Shown here piece after piece: positions 35,301 to 47,661 of a DNA stretch of 64,000 nucleotides (position 1 is the first letter of the stretch; every line of letters begins with the position of its first letter). The translations under genes and the position numbers were made by a program. Source of the DNA: Puccinia triticina (lineage: Eukaryota > Basidiomycota > Pucciniomycetes > Pucciniales > Pucciniaceae); contig NC_070562.1 in NCBI RefSeq assembly GCF_026914185.1, positions 3,596,001-3,660,000 of the forward strand. The letters are read 5' to 3'. Below the pieces are notes generated by a model. It saw only the letters and a list, made by a program, of their open reading frames with translations. It made no database searches and was not told where the DNA came from.

Positions 35301-36353
35301 CTTTTGGATGACTATCACGGCTACGACTTGATGTGTGAACAGATCACTGGTGTTTTCCGTTGTGTGATGAGCTTGATGAATAAGGAGATAGCTTTTGAGC
35401 AAGCCCAACGCAAAGTTGATGCTCCGACCGGAGGAGATAATGGCGCTACCAATCCTGAAAACACTTGTAAATCTGATAACCGAATCGATGAAATTTTTGA
35501 GATCGAGCAACAACTTGCGAGTGTTCGCCGGGCCCTCGCTGGGCCTCCTACGGACATGTCAACTGATCTCGAACGATTCAAAACCCTCCAAGCGGCTCGA
35601 GCGAAATGGCGCGATTTCCGGAGAGCCCCTCCTGTCAGTCCACCGGAGAAGAATCCACAGCGACCATTTGGAGAGATAGACGAGCACGCCTCGGTGGCCG
35701 AATCGGTACCGGATGGGAATGAAAAGGAGTGCCCTCCGCCGCCGCTGACCGGCTACCAAAGAATTGCGGCCGAGCTGATGAGCAAATCTGCGAATTTTCT
35801 CACCCATTCATCGACCAATGTCCGACTGAATGTCAGTCTGCTGATCAATGATGCGATTCCGATCCTCGGATCCACCTCCCTCAACCCCCACGAATCATCT
35901 CTCTTACCCGTCATCCAACGGTTCTGGACAATCATTCTTAGTCGGTTGGATGACGACCGAACGGCGATCGAGACCTTGAACTTGCTCCAGAGTCTGTGTC
36001 AACACGTGGGCGCATTTATGAGCAGACGATTAGTCAACGAGATATGGCCCAGGATCCGCCGTTTGATCGAGTCCACAGAGACGCCGGGACGGGTCCGGCA
36101 GGCGGCCATCGATGCCCTTGCCGCGATAGTCTCCTCTGCCGACCACATCAACTGGAAGGAAGACTTCGTCTGGGAAATCATCCAGTCTCTCTTCACTCTT
36201 CAAGCCCGATCCAAGTCAAAATCGATCCAAGCTGTCGACCGGATCCTCGATCGGCTGTCTGATAAAGGATTCCGTGGCTCTGTTCTCGTTGCTCGGCGTG
36301 CTGCTCTCGGTCTCATTGTCGGCATGGAGTTCATGGCCCCTAAATCAGATTGA
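32373..36353 (+). CDS. TTI1: TTI1 (Tel2-interacting protein 1), HEAT-repeat protein
   Basis: Two exons: 32373-32492 and 32583-36353, giving 1296 residues. TTI1 with TEL2 and TTI2 forms the TTT co-chaperone that stabilises PIKK kinases such as TOR, ATM/Tel1 and ATR/Mec1. The protein is almost entirely alpha-helical with HEAT-like pairs. The best conserved region recognised is near residues 900-1010, with LSWVLYYVLAQLGSPNPYVY, then MLEDNSDYLTHMVSNKLL and HLIRLVGLRAMLPLVEQILL. The N-terminus has the family's FKQ-LKPLTVPIIG junction, which supports the first intron (CAG|GTTGGT ... TCTAG). Length agrees with fungal TTI1. A short acidic/polar linker separates the last HEAT block. Confidence 0.85.
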
Positions 36354-37445
36354 TTGATCGCCTAATCATATTTTCCAAATCAACAATATCGTAAGTTTTT
36401 AGGTCTTTCAGCTTAAACTTATTTATTTGATTTGAGTTTGAATCCAGGAATTGATTCTTTCTTCGCCTTTGGTCTTTCTTAGCTGTGGACAGTAGCTAAG
36501 GAAAATCTGACATACCAATCAAAACGTCGTTCTTCTTATTCTTTCACTTCTTCCCCCCCACTTTATCTCTATCTTTTCTCGTTCTTACATATTATATTTC
36601 TCCCCCCTTCTTTTTGTGTCGTTCTTCTTTCCAGCATACATGAAAATTTTACATTGATGTTCCCAGACTCCTCAATGTCTTTTTGGTTCATTTGTGCGAC
36701 GAAGAAAACAAAATAAACCATGCTAAATACATTCTACCTACAAATACCCCTTTACAAGGAAGGTTCTATCCCACTAGATTTCCCGCAAGATTCGGAGCGT
36801 GGTGTGAGAAGATAAAGCAAGGTCAAACAAGTAGTTTTTTTTCTTGCAAGATTGGTGATGTAGATCAATCGCAATAAAGAATGTGGTAATTGTATTATTC
36901 CAGTTTTCACCTGCAATATACCAGAATGGGGGACTGCAACTCATTGCACCCTATCACAGCCACCAGATGCCGCCTTCAGCTGTACACCAATGGCCTCAGG
37001 GAGCATGTGCAATACATGAGCATACGTGTGTACATGGACATGCTGCGTGTTGTCACTCATGTCTAAGATTGGCTAGCAGAGTTTATTTTCACTAGTGGAA
37101 GTGTCAGAATTTATATAACCTTGTCAATTTAAGAAAGCAAAGACAGATCAATCTGATTTGATTTAAAGAACTCAAATGAAAGAATGGACAGGGGAAAATG
37201 AAGAAAATATGTATTTTATGATAGTTTGAAACAGCTAATTTGATCAACCAAACTTTGAATTAAGATTTCAAAGGCTTGGTAGTTCAACTGAACTTGTACC
37301 TTGTGTGCTTTGTCATATTCCTTTATATAATCAAAAAAACAAAATTGCAACTGTGAAAATTGAATCAGAAAAGCTGAGATGAGATAATGAGGGAGAAGAA
37401 TTAGGATCAATTAATGTGGGAAACCTTCCTTTTAAACAGATCCAA
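36354..37445. other. Intergenic, possible extra 3' exon of the next gene
   Basis: It contains the pyrimidine-rich 3' flank of TTI1. On the minus strand an open stretch at about 37376-37216 follows a good acceptor (CATCTCAG) and codes for FDYIKEYDKAHKVQVQLNYQ and following residues. It could be a downstream exon of the orphan gene at 37446-39596, but no donor keeping the frame was found. Confidence 0.3.
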
Positions 37446-39596
37446 TTAAAATGTGGTATGCTCTATTAGCTCAAGTCCCATGGCTTGGTGGAGTTGCCAA
37501 GCTAAAAGTTCACGATTGTATTCTCTTGAAATGATATGCTTGTAATTTTCTGTGTGGTATTTAATTGAAAGTGCAAATATATGGTTGAATAAACCCCTGG
37601 CATGATTTGAAGAACTCTTCCCATGTCCTCCAGATGTGGCCATATTCCACCAAAGGGTGACAGAGTATTTCTTTATCCAGCCATCCAAGATATACCACAA
37701 GATTCTAGAATGATATTTGTGTTTGAATACTTCACTAGCTGTACCTTGCATATCTTTTTCATATTTGGATGTGAATTCTTCAAACAATTGGCAATCTTCA
37801 GTTAGTTTTTGAAGTTGATCAGCTTGTTCCTCTGAACAAGGTACAATCTTTCTGATCATCTCAGTATAAAAAAGGAATTCTAAAAAAATGTCTGCATAGG
37901 GATTTTCAAGTTTCTTTTGACAGAAAGTTTTGAAATTAATGTTTGTTTTTTCTGTCCAATAGTGGTACCAAATATGATTGTTAGATTTCAAATAGCGCTT
38001 TTTTTCTCTCAATTGGCGATCTCTTTCAATCCTAGTAGCTTTTCCCCCTTTAGATTGCGAAACTTGATTCCATCTGCCAAGAGTGGATGCAACTTCACTT
38101 TCTTTTATCAAAATGTTTCCTCCATCCTTGACTTCAAGGAGTTTCAAGATTTTTTCTTGATCAAATGCGTTCCCTTCTACCTCATTTCTTCCAACAAATA
38201 CAGACAAATCAAACTTTAACATTGGAAAGTTGTAAATTTTTTGGCTATCCTCCAATTTGCAGATGAACTCATCAAAGTAACCTTTGGTTTCTGAATGGTG
38301 ATCATTGTGAATCTTCTGTCTTTCAATTGACAATGCATCAATTGGTGGATTTGGTGTGAGTATTTTTGGCCTATTGTTTCCAGATGAGGCTGAATTATCT
38401 TCTTTTCTTGATATTGCCATTATATCCTCAGAATTTTGGGGACTAGAAATCTGAACCAGATTTCTCAATGGTTTTTTTTGTTTCCCTGTTTTTTGATGGG
38501 TTTTTATATATTCCATTGGAAGGGTTAAGGCTTTTCCTGCAAAATTGGCAGAAGTTGCTATAGAGGAATGTTTTTTTCTTTTTGAACCTACCAAAGGTTG
38601 GTTAGTGATGCTGTTTTCCATGGGTGATTGCATGATGAAGGGATCAGATCTTGAAAATTCACTTTTTTGGGCTACTTGGAGATCACCCCGGACTTCTCTA
38701 TCAATCAGTGGAGAAGCAGTTGATAAATTATCATCACTTTTTGCTGTAAAGCTTTTGAAAAAAGGGTCACCAAACTGTCCCAAAGATTTATTCCTAAACA
38801 AACGATTTTGAAATATTGAACTTGTGGATTCTGGGGATGATCTGGTGACATGATTGTCATTTTCTTGACTTTCTTGCTGCTGTATCTCACCTATGCCACT
38901 AACTTCCTTGACATGGTATGAGGCTTGTGGGTGGTTCATTTGATGGTTTGTAATGGCTTTCAAAGAGTGACCATCAAATCCATATGAGCAGGCCAAATCA
39001 CTGTTCTTAACTTCTTTCAAATTTTTCTCTTTTTGGAGGCTTGGTTCAGATTGAGATTCTGGACTATCCTCTATTGAATGGATGAATTTTTCAATATCTT
39101 CATCGAGGAATTGAAAATCATTTTCAAAGGGAAAAAAATTCAGTGGTAAGTGGTAATCTTCACTGGAAGTTGTGGCTGAAAATGGACTCTGGCTCATCAG
39201 ATTCTCCTCAATCGATGGAACTTCCATTGGCAAATTTTCTGCATCCAATTGAACTTTGTGATGAGGTATTTGATAGTCCATCAAATTCTCTATGTCCCAG
39301 TTCTGCAGCTCTTGGTCATAATACGTGGACTCTGGAAAGGTGTGGAGGGACTGTAAATTGAAATCAAATTCTTGGTAATCTGGATGAGATAAATATGTAG
39401 GGGGGCTATTCTGAAAAGATGGAGCATTTTGAGATTTGATCAAGCCAGGATCCTTCTCAATTGAATCATAGAGATCATTCCTGGGCTCCAAGAGTTTTTA
39501 AAAGTTATTTGGGTTGAAAGAAGCCTTTGAGTGGGCAAGGATGACAGCAAAAACTACCAAAAAACCAAGCAATTGATGATTTGGGTGCCATTCCAT
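37446..39596 (-). pseudogene. Large orphan protein with signal-peptide-like start and in-frame TAA
   Basis: A single frame runs from the ATG at 39596 to TAA at 37446, 716 codons before the final stop. The first 25 residues look like a secretion signal: a short n-region, hydrophobic LLGFLVVFAVILA, then HSKA before a likely cleavage site. Codon 33 is TAA (39500-39498), and the frame then stays open for 683 codons. The rest is Ser/Gln/Glu-rich up to about residue 440, then a more structured region with KGGKATRIERDRQLREKKRY and a helical C-terminus ending LHQAMGLELIEH. I recognise no family. It may be a recent pseudogene, an allele or sequencing difference, or a gene starting at a later Met (about 39281). 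An intron bypassing the stop would also delete the signal. Confidence 0.5.
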
Positions 39597-40663
39597 GTTT
39601 GCTAAGGGGGAGAGAAATTGAACCCCTGGGTTTTTTTTTTTCATTCCCTGCCAGGGAAATTAAAACTAGGAACTGAGAATTTTAACTGGGAAGTATCCAA
39701 AAGAATTCAGTGGCAAACTCAAAATCCCTTCTAAACTCACGATTTGTGAGGCCAGCCATTCTGGTTAAAATATAAATATAAATATTAATTTATGGGTCCC
39801 CTTCCTGTCTCATAAAAATACTTTACTGATATCAAATTTGAGGCAAGTAACATATGATATGTGCCAGGATTTGTATGTAGTTTTTTTACCAGTGTTGGAA
39901 TTAACTTGTCTAGCAATATTTTGCATTGTGTAAATTAAATTCTTGTAAATCTCCAAGCAGTTTTTTTTCAAATATTCCTGCACTCTTCTGGGCTTGGATT
40001 GCAGAATTTGTTGGGAAAACCATTTGGGATCACCTTCACCATGAAAAAATTGATAGAAATAGGTGTCAGGTGACATTCAGTAACATGTGTTGAAAGTCCA
40101 GTGGTAACTCCAACATTAATCCCCTTGGATAAAAATGTCCCCTTTGTATCATCAAGGGGTTCTACCAATTTTCCCTAAGTGTATGGTTGGAGTAAAGGCT
40201 GGAGTTAGCTTCAAATTAACTGCCACCTAGGCCCCTCATCTTTTTCATGTTGCCATGTGCTCCTGAGAAATACATTCAAGCCTATCAAGACTAACAAGTT
40301 AAAAAACTCCATCACATCTCAATCACACAAACCTTTTTTGTTTTAGTTTACTGATGCTGCCAGTATGTTTTTTCAAACCCTATGTACTTCTGTCCCTCAT
40401 TCCAAACCAACTCAAACCCATCCTGCAGAGCTTAGGAGAATTGGATGGCCTTAGTTAAAGTATGTAGCCCAGACTTAAAAGGAATGGGGATTGCTTTTTA
40501 AGTCACAATTTTCAATGCCTTTCATTTCCAATTTGTCTCCCCCAGAAGTTCAGCCACTGTGTAGACAGTCTCACCTGAATATCTCAAAATTAAGATACCT
40601 CCAGCAGTTTTCCTGTTACCTGATAGTTTCAGTGTGAAAATATGTCTCATCCTTCAACTCATT
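39597..40663 (-). other. Intergenic with coding-like minus-strand fragments
   Basis: Two adjacent minus-strand frames (40168-39968 and 40076-39810) read as protein-like (for example DDTKGTFLSKGINVGVTTGL, then FFHGEGDPKWFSQQILQSKP) but sit in different frames without a clear intron between them. They look like decayed exons. No product is assigned. Confidence 0.25.
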
Positions 40664-41717
40664 CTATCTATGATGAAGAATCTTATTTTCAAACCTGATG
40701 AGTTTGATGCAAAAATCTGAGTGGTATTTTTCAATTGTCAAAGTAAACATAACATGGCCAAGTTCAATGACTGTTTCTATTTTCATTGTCAAAAAACAGT
40801 CAAAGTAGCCAAGAAGCAAAGGGTCCCAGATAGAATGCATGAGCCAAGCCTGGGAGAAATGGGAAATAAGACTTGCAAGTTTTTTTTGATTAGTTTCCTC
40901 TACAAAATGATGTTTGATGAGCTGGGTGCATACCCAAAATCTGACTCTAAAAATACCCACAGCTTGTTTTTGCTTCTCAGGAAGGTGTTCAAAGTAATAT
41001 TTCAAAGAATTGCTGGACAGCTGATTCCACTAATCTTTCATCATCTGCTGGAGTAGGTGCTGAGGTACTTAGCATGAATTTGGGAGCTTGAATACTCCTA
41101 TTCTCATTTTGTTTGGAATCACTTTGGAAATGGGATTTGTGGGACAATTGTAAATGAATTGTTGGCAATCAAGGTGTTGTGAAACACCAAGAGTTATTTG
41201 TAAGATCTCAAGACATTAGAACAATGGCTGGCTTGGGTTGTTTTAAAATTAGACTGATGTAGAACAAATGAGTGAGACTGACCCAAGCATTGAATTTGAT
41301 ATAAAGATCTCTATTGTTACATTCAATGCCACTGAACCTGATTTTTGTCTGAAATTTCTTGGTGCAGGTTTTCTGGGGTTGGATGGTGATGATGTTGGGG
41401 CTGATTCTGTGGGCTGGGTTGGTATTGTTGGTGGGTGTGCTCAATGGCTTGTTTTTTCTGTGTGTTTCTTCTCTGATTGGGAAGCATGACTCTTGGTTTA
41501 GCTGGCTGACATGTGTGGATGGATTGGAGTGTTGTGGCCATATGGTTGGCAATGGCCATAAGGGTGTGGGTGATTTGGGATAGTAGGAGGGTCTACCAGG
41601 GGTTTGGTAGTGTTGTTGGTTAGAGCTGAATGGGTTGAACTTGTGGTGGTTTTTGCTTTTGTTATTGTTATTGTTGTTTGAGTTGGTGGTGGTGATACTG
41701 CTGCCAAGTGTGTCCAT
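40664..41717 (-). CDS. Uncertain orphan gene or gene relic
   Basis: A 5' frame at 41717-41208 starts MDTLGSSITTTNSNNNNNN and is Asn/Gln/Pro-rich, then more ordered (KTCTKKFQTKIRFSGIECNN). A second frame, about 41034-40664, begins after a TTAG acceptor and reads YFEHLPEKQKQAVGIFRVRF and onward to a stop. They could be two exons of one minus-strand gene. I could not place an intron that joins them, and similar fragments continue to about 39810. No family recognised. Confidence 0.3.
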
Positions 41718-41907
41718 TGATCTCTTCTTGTGATGTGGTTGTTTCTTTCTAAAAGCGCCTCAAATCTGTAATGCATGAGCTGTGAGTCTGGATATCCGTT
41801 GTTTGCTCCCGTTGTCCGGATCAATGTCATCACTGACACCACTAAACCAGGCAAATAAACATGGACTTGTTGGGATATCCCCACACATTACTCAGACTCT
41901 ACATAAA

Positions 41908-42267
41908 TAGGGGGGTTCACATAAGGCTGATTTCAAAAATCAGCCACCAAAACCAGCAGATGCAGCTTTTGAAAATCCTGAGAAAGCAAAAAGGTTTGGC
42001 TAATCTGCAATGCATAAACCTTACTCACAGGTGCATGAGCAGACGAAATCAGCATTTATGGTGTTCAAAGTTGGTTTGCATAATTTTATGCATGCATAAA
42101 TCATAAAATCAAAAAATCTTTTTTGCAGGGTATATGACTGTCTGATTATGTAATAGAAAATTTCCTCACCAAAATATTTTTATGATTTTATGATTTATGC
42201 ATGCATAAAAATATGCAAACCAACTTTGAACACCATAATTGCTTTTTTTGCAACGTGAACCCCCCTA
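41908..42267. mobile_element. MITE with TAG-GGTTCAC ends, carrying a nested MITE
   Basis: The left end TAGGGGGGTTCACAT (41908) is inverted at the right end as ACGTGAACCCCCCTA (to 42267). Inside is an unrelated MITE at 42057-42237. Related ends occur at 49813-49950 and 62334-62513. Confidence 0.65.
42057..42237. mobile_element. Nested MITE, family with GGTGTTCAAAGTT ends
   Basis: The ends TGGTGTTCAAAGTTGGTTTG and its inverse CAAACCAACTTTGAACACCA are flanked by TA on both sides. The second copy of the family at 1019-1210 shares the terminal 12 or so bases. The AT-rich interior repeats TTTTATG and CATAAA motifs. Confidence 0.75.
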
Positions 42268-42674
42268 ATAATATCCAGTTGTTCTCATCAGTTGGTTCTC
42301 AGTCATCTTACCATTCAAGACCTGGCTACAGGCGGATACAGGAGAAAATCACAGAGATTCAACCAGGTCCCCGGGAATCATCGTTTTTGGAATATGTGCG
42401 GATTGGATTTCAATCAACTGGATTCTATATATGTATATTCAGAACATCCTCAAAAACAGGCCAGTTTAGCTATGAGGTAAGTATTGACATATATACGATT
42501 TCTGCCTCGAACTTTGTGCATTTTATCTCAAAAAAGGTATCTAAATAAAAACAAAGGGTATGAAACTATTAGAATGGATGATTCACTATTGAAGGACTGG
42601 TCAAAGTTTGTGAATGCTTTTTTTAAAAATGGATAGAGCCTTTTATAGGAAGACGATAGAGGTCTCCGAGAAAA
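42268..42674. other. Intergenic, nothing recognised
   Basis: 3' flank of RRN3 and spacer up to the nested MITE pair. Confidence 0.45.
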
Positions 42675-45428
42675 CTACTCCTCTTGATCGGCTTCCTCCT
42701 CCTCGTCCCCGTTCTCCTCCTCCTCATCCTCCTCGTCATCATCATCAACACTAAGATCTTCCCAAGAGCGATAGATAGATTGGAGGTAGACCGAGGCAAG
42801 GGGGAGTTTGAACGGGTCGAAGGGAAAGAAGAGATCGATCTTGGACTCAAAGAGGGCCTTATCGACGACCTGTTCGTAGGACGATGAGCCTGGCGGCCGA
42901 GGGGGCTGCTGGCTTCTTCCGTCGACCCCTGCGAGCGAGGTCAGGTTGGTGTTCACCGAGCTCGGCGAGCAGGACAACTCCGAGGGCGAGATCGAACCGG
43001 TCGAGATCGTCAAACTTGGCAGGCTTAGGATCTTTGATTGCGTCGATGCTTTCTTGTCCGTGCCCTTCCCTGGATTCTTGTTGTTTCTTCTCATGATGTC
43101 GTAACAATAGATAAAATTTGTCTCATGTGAGATCTTCGCAAACTGTGTTACAACCGTATCTGCACAAGTCTTCAAAGGGAAGAAAGAAAGAGTTGAGACC
43201 AAGTTTGGTGAGAGCACAATAATTGATTCGGAAATAGTGGACTTACTTTGAGGGGATTTAAAGGCGAGATGATAGCTCGTTCTAAGATCTTCAGACCACT
43301 TAGCCAACGGTCGTTGAATTTCTTAGGACGAGAGAAATGGATAGAAAGTTCGTTCGCCTCGTCTTGTTCCTCTTCATCATCATCTTCGACCAGGAGATCT
43401 TTCCATCTGAAGCAGAAGATATAGAAAATCGCCTGGGCGACCGCATACCAGACCACGTGTTCACTGACGTTCATCTTATTAGCTTGAGCTAAGCCGAATT
43501 CCAGTCTGGCACAGAGTAAGGAGACCACGTGGCGAGTGACATGCTTGTCGATATATTTCGCCCGACTGATCAGACTGGCTATATAGCTCACCGCCGCCAC
43601 TCTCGTAGATACCGTGGTCGAGTTCTTGTCGGTCTCATACAGTCCCGTTTCGACTAGAGTCGCAAGTAACGAATCCGCAAACGTCGAATCCAGGGATGCA
43701 TACCAGAACAGGATAAACTGGACATGGCGAGTTCGACGGGTACGTAGGATGGACGATTCGAAGTTCGATAGAATAACATCAAACAGCCCTTCTCGCTCCT
43801 CCCGCCGCTGGGGATCCTCGACCGCTACCAATGTCTGATCCTTTGACTGCCCTGAGTGCTCATCCGTCTCGGCTGGGGTTGTTGTTGTTGCAGTGGTTGG
43901 CTTGAGTGCAACACCCACGCTTATCTGTTGTAGATGGTCAAAGATGCATCGCAACATCCCATCCAGTTTCGCCGCTAATTTCTTGACCTTTCTCACCGAG
44001 TTGGGCGAAGGGGCTTTCAAGTTCTTCTCGTTTTCTTCGTCTGATGGACACCCTTCATCGGAAGACAGATCATCGAAGTCTACCTCCTCATCGTCCACGT
44101 CCTCCTCATCGGCGTCAGATTCCTGACCATCATCTTCTGTCCATGATTTCTCAAACGCATCCTCGATCGGTTTCCCAAAGATTTCTTCCTCTAACCGCCC
44201 TTCTTCATCTTCCCACTCTTCCACTTCCACTTGGATATCAATATCAATCTTCAGACACTTCTTGAGACAAAAGTTAACGATCTTGGCGTTCAGATCGGGG
44301 CAATAACTAGCAACCTTCAATAAGTTGCATAGATAGCAGACATGTTCATCAAGGTTGTCGCGTTTCTTGGGGAAATAGAGGGTGAGTATCGGCCAGAGTG
44401 TTGCGGGTAGCGTTGGGATTAATCGTAGGATGGATCGAAGTAGGCTGTGGAGCCTGAGATAAATCAGCCTCCGATTGACTGATGAAGGCAAGAGAGCCGA
44501 GCGATGTTCCAGAGGGATCGTGTCTGAGGGGTTGGGTGAGAGAAGGTTAAATCAGGAATGTGATCTCATCGGGCGCTGTGTTGACTGAGAGCAAGACTCA
44601 CTGTAATGGAATCCTTGGACGATATTTTCTAATGTGATTTGAATCCATTCACACCGGGCAGTGACGAGCCCATTGGCGAATCTCGAGAAGGTGTTGGCAA
44701 ACTGGTCGTCCAAGACGGTCCAGGGTAATCTAAGGACCTTCTCGACGAGGTGTGAGTGGCTCCGATCCAGCTGGGATACCATGGAGGTTAGGGCACTCAG
44801 CCAGCCCTGGACCCTCGTCATCGAGACGTTCGGTGGATTGGAGTCCTGCGGTGATTGGGGTGAGATGAGCGGGTCGAATTGGCCAAGTAATTGATCGTAA
44901 CGCTCAAACTTGCCCTGCCAAGAGAAAAATACACCCAAAGTGTTAGTGATGGGATAAAGTGATTAGGGGAAAATTCATCGACTGACGTTTGCTCGTTCGG
45001 TGAATGCAGTATTGATAAAATTCAAGTACATTCCTTGTCTTAGAGTATCTGTGGAAAGACATTGAGGCTAAGTTTTTTTTGTCTGCTTGCTTGTCTCTCC
45101 TTCGATACTTACCATTGGCAGACAGATCGAAGAGATCGAAAGAAGGAGGCTCTTCCTGGGTTCTGATCTTCTTGAGAGGGGGGTCATCGTGGTTGAAGGT
45201 GATGAAGCTCGACAGGGACTGCTGTTGTTGTTGATGTTGGTTGGTGGTGGTGTCGTCGTAGTTTTCGTCGGCGAACCTTGCCCTTTTTTTCGATTTCGGG
45301 TTGACTGGATTGGTGGAGGATGATGCCTGGCTTGAGCTGGGGATGTTTGAGGGGAGCTTGTTCGTCGAGATGATGTTCTTGCTCAAGTCCTGGGGGAGTG
45401 TTGTGGTCGTGGGCATGAGTAGGGCCAT
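42675..45428 (-). CDS. RRN3: RNA polymerase I initiation factor RRN3
   Basis: Five exons: 45428-45113, 45048-44987, 44914-44602, 44523-43247 and 43169-42675, giving 820 residues. RRN3 (TIF-IA) binds Pol I through Rpa43 and brings it to core factor at rDNA promoters. The HEAT-like body is recognisable in RLHSLLRSILRLIPTLPATL, VCYLCNLLKVASYCPDLNAK and HVQFILFWYASLDSTFADSL. NPLKTCADTVVTQFAKIS, reading across the last intron, supports that junction, and FPFDPFKLPLASVYLQSIYR is the conserved C-terminal region. A central acidic loop after GKPIEDAFEKSW and an acidic C-terminal tail are typical. The N-terminus contains a Gln run and basic patch (KSKKRARFADENYD). The start at 45428 is the first Met of the downstream frame; an earlier ATG at 45587 is also in frame. 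Confidence 0.9.
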
Positions 45429-46293
45429 CTCGCCGCCGGGTCGTTGGTCGTCGTTTTTCGTCGTTTGGCTGAGCTGGCCACCGGGGGCGAGGGCCAGGGG
45501 CCTAAGTTGGGACTTGCGACATCCCCTTTGGCCAGCGGGCACACACATATCACAGAGCATATTCACGACCACTCCAACAGATGTCACATGGGCGACGCGA
45601 GCTATGTAAATATTTTATGCGAATGATGCTCTGAGTTGGATTTCCCTTTATAACACAAGATCAAAGAGTTAGACGGTCTGTTTCATACGAGTCATCATGA
45701 ACCCTTGGCCAAGCTTCAGCAGCATAGGATATCCATCTAAGCCGAGTGCTGAGAGCTCGCACTCTGGTATAAGTAAGGTATGAGCATTCGCGTGTGCGAC
45801 TGCGAGCAGGTGCGAGCTCGATGAATCAGTTCAACGGACAGGAGATCAGAAATAGAGCCAGCCGACCTTATCAAGACAAAGCGCTCCACATGGGCACTCA
45901 TGAGCAGCTGTGATGGAACATGCGTCATTAGTTCTTTCCCGATGAAACGGTGGTCGCAATGCTTGGCTGTGCTTTGATTTCTTTCACTGGAACAAGCTAT
46001 GTACATCGACATTAATGGTATGAAACACGACCTGCAGCTACTTGGAATATAAAAATCTCAATGCTGCAATCAGTTTTAAGAGAGGTGTTTAGATACATCA
46101 TATCAAACAAACAGACTTGTGGATCATTCGCTGAGAGGGGTGAAAGCTGCAGTGAACACAATCGCTGTGCTGATAAGATTGATCAAATAGCCAGAAATAT
46201 CACATGTGGGCAACTCTATCTTGAGCCCTTCTACATTAATCTCACTGATGGTTTCTTTTTTAGAAAACAAAGACTGAATATTCTGTTCGCAAC
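45429..46293. other. Divergent intergenic region, partly duplicated
   Basis: It holds the presumed RRN3 promoter and the 5' flank of the orphan gene. From about 45985 it matches the flank of the second paralogue from about 55285 (shared GGAACAAG, CAACCTG/CGACCTG and GTAGCTACTT/GCAGCTACTT landmarks). Confidence 0.45.
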
Positions 46294-47661
46294 ATGAACT
46301 GGAGCGGATCAGACTTGCTTAAAATTATCACTCTCTATCGCCTTACCCATCCCTTTGCAACTGCTGGTTTTATTAAAGAACTGCATCCTGCTCATTCTAC
46401 CACTCTCACCGCTGATGCGCATGGATGTGAAGAGACGAGACCTGAAAAACGGCCAAAGACCTGGGATTTGAATGTGGCATACATGGAAGATGGTTCAAGT
46501 GAAGATGAATTCAATTCAAGTGGAGGTTAGCATGGGTTTGCAACCTGTTTCTCCAATGAATTCTAGAAAAACTGATCAACATTTCATCTGGATCCTGACA
46601 TAATCTTACAGAAACACATCTTCATGTCTCTGAGGCAGATGTGGCCCCTTGCAGAGAGCCAGACAAAAATCATTTTGAACCAATCCAGCCACCCACATTC
46701 AGTCCAAATGTGGTCTATATCAGTGAATTGAGAAAGGAAGGTTAGCTTGGGAATTCTGACTGTTAGCAAGTGCCACACACTGATAAATCCATTTGGGCAT
46801 CCAGGCACTGATCATAAAAAAAACCAAGATGATTCCCCAAGCCTTCATATAGAAGCCAAAGAATCCCACCAGGATGTGGATGCCATCCAAAAAAACAAAA
46901 TGACCAATCATTCCAAAGGACCCCATTCCAGACAAACCAAAGGACAAGTCTGTTCCAAGATTCTGGGGGAGTTAGATTTGGAAATGCAGCATCAAGTGAA
47001 GAAATATAAGAATTTTGTTAAAAATGAAATGAAAAGAGCAAAGGAAATTCACATTGAACACAGTGATGAACTAAAACATTTCATCAAAATAGCAGTGACT
47101 GCCCTCAGGAAGCAAAGTGTTGAAAATTTCTCTGAATGGAAGCAATTTGAAGATAAAGTAATTCAAAAACAAGGGGAAGTTGAAGAATTATATAAGCATT
47201 CTACAGTTGCTTCAGGATTGAAGATACTTGGGGACAGAAATTCATACTTTCTTGACCCATCTGTTGGTTTGGAAATAGATAAAATCAGATTTTTCTCAAA
47301 AGGATCTAAATCAGCAAAAGAAGATAGCACAACTATGATAAACAAAATACTCAAGATTGGAGAGGCTCTACATGTTTTTCACAACTTGGTTGCTGCAGAT
47401 GGAATGGGGATAACTGTATCAAAAAACACAGAAGGAAGTCACAAGGCAATTCTTGAATGGCTTTACAATCTCATCTTCATGGAAAATGGCAAGAATCCTC
47501 CCCTTCTAGGCAACATCAATCTATCACAAGGACCAAAGAGCAGAGAATTTGATGCTTCTCAACTGTGCTTTTTTAAATATATTAATTTGGATGGAAAGTT
47601 TAACAAGTTCCGAGCATTTATTGCTGCTTGTGAATTGATGCAACTTTGGTCCAAAACTTAG
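46294..47661 (+). CDS. Orphan protein, paralogue 1 of a duplicated pair
   Basis: Three exons: 46294-46525, 46612-46740 and 46805-47661, giving 405 residues. Both introns are phase 1 (donors GTTAGC). The N-terminus (MNWSGSDLLKIITLYRL, then TTLTADAHG) matches paralogue 2. The middle exon shares the SEADVAPCR core. The last exon has a Lys/Glu-rich helical, probably coiled-coil stretch (LDLEMQHQVKKYKNFVKNEM), then a conserved C-terminal domain with EIDKIRFFSKGSKSAKEDST, WLYNLIFMENGKNPPLLGNI and DASQLCFFKYINLDGKFNKF. There is no signal peptide or known fold. It lacks two exons present in paralogue 2, and its first intron is homologous to the third intron there. Confidence 0.65.

Noticed and set aside
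41268..41583. Plus-strand frames opposite the Asn/Gln-rich minus frame
   Set aside because: Mirror frames of a low-complexity region; no independent support.
42859..43107. Alternative frame inside the last RRN3 exon
   Set aside because: Open for 82 codons, but the main frame continues to the conserved RRN3 C-terminus; the second frame is a composition effect.
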